From Euborellia annulipes (Eukaryota > Arthropoda > Insecta > Dermaptera > Anisolabididae), in contig JAKCPI010028544.1 in the NCBI GenBank assembly GCA_023213315.1, forward strand, positions 62,001 through 126,000: a DNA stretch of 64,000 bases, written 5' to 3'. The notes under the pieces were generated by a model. The model did no database searches. It was not told the origin of the DNA and saw only the letters and a list, made by a program, of their open reading frames with translations. Each line of letters opens with the position of its first letter. Positions within the stretch are counted from its first letter, which is position 1. The position numbers and the translations under genes were made by a program. Of the stretch, positions 60,685 to 64,000 are shown one piece after another.

Positions 60685-60958
60685 TGCCCATGTCAGTTAA
60701 TAATTAAACGAAATTCACATTGATCTGAAAATTTTAATCAAAAAGTTTTCGATGCTGGTTGCCTATCCCCAGGCGGATTTAAACTTTTTTTACTTTCAAC
60801 GTCGCGACGTTCTTAGGATTCTTCCTATTCGCTTAATTACAAATTTTCCGTCACATAATTCTACACATTTTTTTTAGTTTGTCTTAACTATATAAGAAAT
60901 CATACTAGAGATTTATTATTTTTTCAGGGGTTTTTTTTGTTAACTTTAGTTTTAGTAT

Positions 60959-62262
60959 TAGGGGAGACCGGGGCAGGTTGGCCCACTAATTTTTATTTCT
61001 TTTATAAAATTTTTTATTTAATCATTTTCGTTTATGTTTTCATTTTAAAATGTTGGTGCAACCTTAAGCTACCAAATGGTCATCGTAAAGGTCTCCTAAA
61101 TTGATGTTAAAATTAAAAAAAATAATTATTTCTAAAATATTTCGAGTGGGCCAATCTGCCCCGTGGTCGGGGCAGGTTGGCCCGGACCTCGGGGCAGGTT
61201 GGCCCGGAAGGCATTTGTTATTTTTATATGAATTAAAATGCAAGAAAATAATTTAAAACAACTTAATTTTAACACACAAAGTTTATTTTAAATTATAATT
61301 GGTTATTGCAACAGTTTCAGTAATAAGTGCTTCGTGTAGAGGTTATCGTGCTAACCTCGTATACCAAAAGTCGCGGGTTCGGGCTCCAGGCAGTCCGATG
61401 ATTTTATTTAAGTCATTTGGATACCAAATGGCTTAAATAAGAATGTCTGGACCCCCAAAATATATAATTATTAATACAACGGTTATTGTAAAAGTCTTAT
61501 ATGGCCTGAGTTACCGAAAAGACTGTGTGAATGTGAGTGTGAATGGGAAAAAAGTGTGAATGTTTAAAAAAAAAAAAAAAAAAGCGGAAACACTTCATAT
61601 CTTCCCGAACCACACATATTCAAAGAACTAGAACGTTTTAGAAAACAATAAGAACATATTCATATATCTGATAACAATTTCCCCAAAACAAACACACGTG
61701 CTCATTTATGATGCAAAATTTCCTCCAATAAACTCTCAATGACGGCCAGTATAACATCGATATTTATAATAATTTTTATTTTGTTACTTTTACATCATTC
61801 ATTGCCACTAAAATTGAAAAGATAAAACAGGGTTTAACGATTTCATACATACAATAGCAAAAAATCGAGTGGGCCAACCTGCCCCGTCATTTTTGGGCCA
61901 ACCTGCCCCATCGTCATATTTGAAACAATTTCTATCCCGCACAAATCCCGTTGATGTTTTTTAATTAATATGCCATGGAGAAATAATCCTTATACTCTAA
62001 CCTTTAAACATAGTGCTCACTTTTTATCCTCGAAGTAACCAAAAAGTAGATAAAACAATTTTATTCAACTAATAAAAATTTACTCCAAGGTGCAAAAAAC
62101 GAATAAATGATCCTAGCTCATGCGAATTTACTCCGATCGCTATAGTTGTCTTGGCAGAAGTAGGGTGGCAGTGCTATTAACCTTCATTCTGATTCGTAAC
62201 ACAATCGTCCAATTATTCTGCGAAATATCGCGACTGGGCCGACCTGCCCCGGTCTCCCCTAT
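60959..62262. mobile_element. DNA element with GGGGCAGGTTGGCCC repeats
   Basis: Long terminal inverted repeats: GGGGAGACCGGGGCAGGTTG at the left and its complement ending CCCCGGTCTCCCC at the right, flanked by TA on both sides. GGGGCAGGTTGGCCC recurs about three times in the left half and its complement about three times in the right. Interior is non-coding. A SINE at 61326-61580 is inserted. Confidence 0.85.
61326..61580 (+). mobile_element. tRNA-derived SINE, full length
   Basis: Head TGCTTCGTGTAGAGGTTATC, AAAGTCGCGGGTTCGGGCTC (box B-like), hairpin CATTTGGATACCAAATG, tail AAAGACTGTGTGAATGTGAG and an A tract of about 20. Reference copy for this family in the window. Confidence 0.85.
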
Positions 62263-63797
62263 ATTGTAAACAATGAAGGTTCGAATAGCTAACGCCAAAA
62301 ATGCCAGAGAAAAAAACCTTCGTTTTTTCTTGAGTTATATTTATTTTGATTACTATATTATAGATATTTTATTTATTCGTTTGATTAGCCAAAGGGCATG
62401 GTCGGCTTTGAAAATTATATCTAAATCGTGATGAGAGTTGAGTTGGATTCATTTGAATTATTTGTCGAATCTCAACAGATTGTCTCGGTCCCTTTTTTTT
62501 GATTCATTATGTTTATTTTATAGCCTTTTTCATTTCAAGTTTGGAATTTTATTTTACACTTTATTTAAATATACTCGAATTTATTCAGTCAAAATTGTAT
62601 ATATTTAAATTTTTATCTTCTTCTTTCTTCGCCTTTATTATTCTCGCGGTGCTGGGGTCGTTTCACTTTGAAAATAATTTAAACAAATAATCTATATACC
62701 TTAGAAAATAATTATATTGAAAAAATCCCCTGTGCTCAGTAAACTTTCAATATAATTATCTTTTAAGATTTATAAATTAGAGCTGTTCCTATCAACCTAT
62801 GTAGGCATATACGGTATATAATTCGCTGATGTTTGTCCGTCTGCCTGTGTGACACCCTCTTTTTAACGCTAGTTATTTTTTAAATATTTATCTTTGAAGA
62901 TATTTAGACCAAAATGAAGGGATCAAATGAATTAATAATTACAAGGAAGGTTTAATCGATCGTTTTAAAAATTGAAAACTAGTGGCTAAGAGAATAAATA
63001 AAAAACTAGAAATTATCTAGACTACCAAGACTACCAATTGGCCCTAATTGTGCTATGTCTTAAGAATTATAAAATTTCACTTAACTGTCTATATATCTAC
63101 AGAACATATAATTAGAAGAATGACTAAACATACTGTGTAAAAGTCAAATAGAACTGATTAGGATATTACTCCGTTTCGATATTATTTTCATTATATATTT
63201 ATACCTAAATAAGCTCTACTTTCTTGTTATAAGCTTGTTACATTTTCCTTTTCTAATGACGTTAAAATCTTAAATTAAAACTTGGAATGCCAAATTTAAT
63301 GAAGATCAACTATAAGTTAAATGTTATTTTTTTAGCAAAAGTAAATATTGCAAAATATTAGCAAAGCGAGATAGGTGAAGAGAATTTCTAAATTTTTTCA
63401 GTTGGTGGGGGGGGGGAAGGAGATAAAATATTTTTAATATGCTATACAGATATCGAGAAAATACGATTAAATGAGAGGTACTGTAGTTCTAAACCTGATA
63501 TAGGGGGGATATATTAAATAAAGTAAAAAATGATTTCATTACTTAGAGTAAACTACATATTTTATTTTATTTTTATATTAATTTTTATTTGATATATAAT
63601 TTAATGAATTTATGAAAAAATCATATGCGCTGAATTTGTGTATTTTAAACTTGCTCTTTTGGGTACAACTATAAGAATTTTATTGAATTGAGAAATGAAA
63701 TAATAATCATTGCTTACATCATTACTCCCACCTCACTACTAATATATATAGATATACTTTTCTATGTGTTCTAATACTTGTTGTAACTTGTCTACAG
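62263..63797. other. AT-rich region, no gene seen
   Basis: Contains a short LINE 3' end remnant (minus, about 62617-62661, TTCTTCTTTCTTCGCC and TCTCGCGGTGCTGGGGTCG) and a G run near 63407. Otherwise unremarkable. Confidence 0.4.
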
Positions 63798-63909
63798 GCC
63801 GGGGTACCTTGAGGTCGGGACCTGCTTCTCTCCAGTATAGGCCGAGATGCCGACCAGTAAAGAGTTCGTTTCCACGTTAGTTGACTTCAGATCCAGAATC
63901 TCACATCGG
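63798..63909 (+). CDS. Candidate coding exon of a plus-strand gene
   Basis: Acceptor CTTGTCTACAG before and donor GTGAGT after, in a GC-rich repeat-free island. The ATG at 63847-63849 opens 21 codons (MPTSKEFVSTLVDF, then RSRISHR) to the donor in phase 0. An in-frame TAG lies three codons upstream, so this would be the first coding exon. The remaining gene lies beyond the window. Protein not recognised. A minus-strand frame is also open but lacks splice signals. Confidence 0.4.
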
Positions 63910-64000
63910 GTGAGTATCTAACTAATTTCTTTTAAATTATAATTTAAATATATATTGATATTAAAATCTGAGATATTCAAACTACAAAAATTTAAAAAAC

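Overview
The window is animal nuclear DNA: AT-rich, GT-AG introns (many of 50-80 nt, others several kb swollen by transposons), dense in small mobile elements. An ionotropic-receptor (IR) gene, a protostome family, points to an arthropod. The compact introns together with many foldback elements and MITEs suggest a small crustacean such as a parasitic copepod; that last step is inference only. Four protein-coding genes and one tRNA can be modelled, and each full gene model keeps one open frame across all its splice junctions.

Layout. (1) 204-14473, plus strand: the 3' three-quarters of the chromatin remodeller CHD1 (21 exons, 1,251 codons; the chromodomains lie upstream of the window). (2) 18499-23372, minus strand: a complete divergent ionotropic receptor (10 exons, 648 aa). 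A hAT-like transposon begins 12 nt after its stop. (3) 26598-37171, plus strand: complete FAM91 (FAM91A1 orthologue, 13 exons, 800 aa), head to head with the receptor. (4) 43348-58122, minus strand: an annexin (7 exons, four repeats, N-terminal exon not found) whose calcium loops look degenerate. FAM91 and the annexin converge on a gap of about 6 kb filled with palindromes. (5) 60005-60088: a tRNA-Leu(CAG). Possible plus-strand exons at 51052-51207, 55010-55157 and 63798-63909 hint at a further gene running antisense to the annexin and out of the window. These genes are housekeeping or sensory functions without an evident joint pathway.

Mobile DNA. Introns and intergenic gaps hold several layers of insertions. 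A group of hAT-like non-autonomous elements shares ends of the form CANNGGCG and makes 8-bp target-site duplications, seven of them exact or with one mismatch. There is also a tRNA-derived SINE, 3' ends of a non-LTR retrotransposon, long foldback elements (up to 1.48 kb), a 1.3-kb element with GGGGCAGGTTGGCCC repeats, GC-rich minisatellites carried inside transposons, and an abundant repeat with a CTTTCTCTTACC...GGTAAGAGAAAG hairpin.

Most interesting observation. At least nine dispersed loci, most of them inverted-repeat elements, carry a motif matching a hammerhead ribozyme core (CUGANGA, stem II, GAAA, very short stem III, cleavage residue). Stems I, II and III all change in a compensatory way between copies. 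The motif has a constant extra U after CUGANGA, and where both arms carry it the two copies face outward. This resembles the hammerheads known from Penelope-like retroelements and retrozymes, in an unusual paired foldback arrangement.
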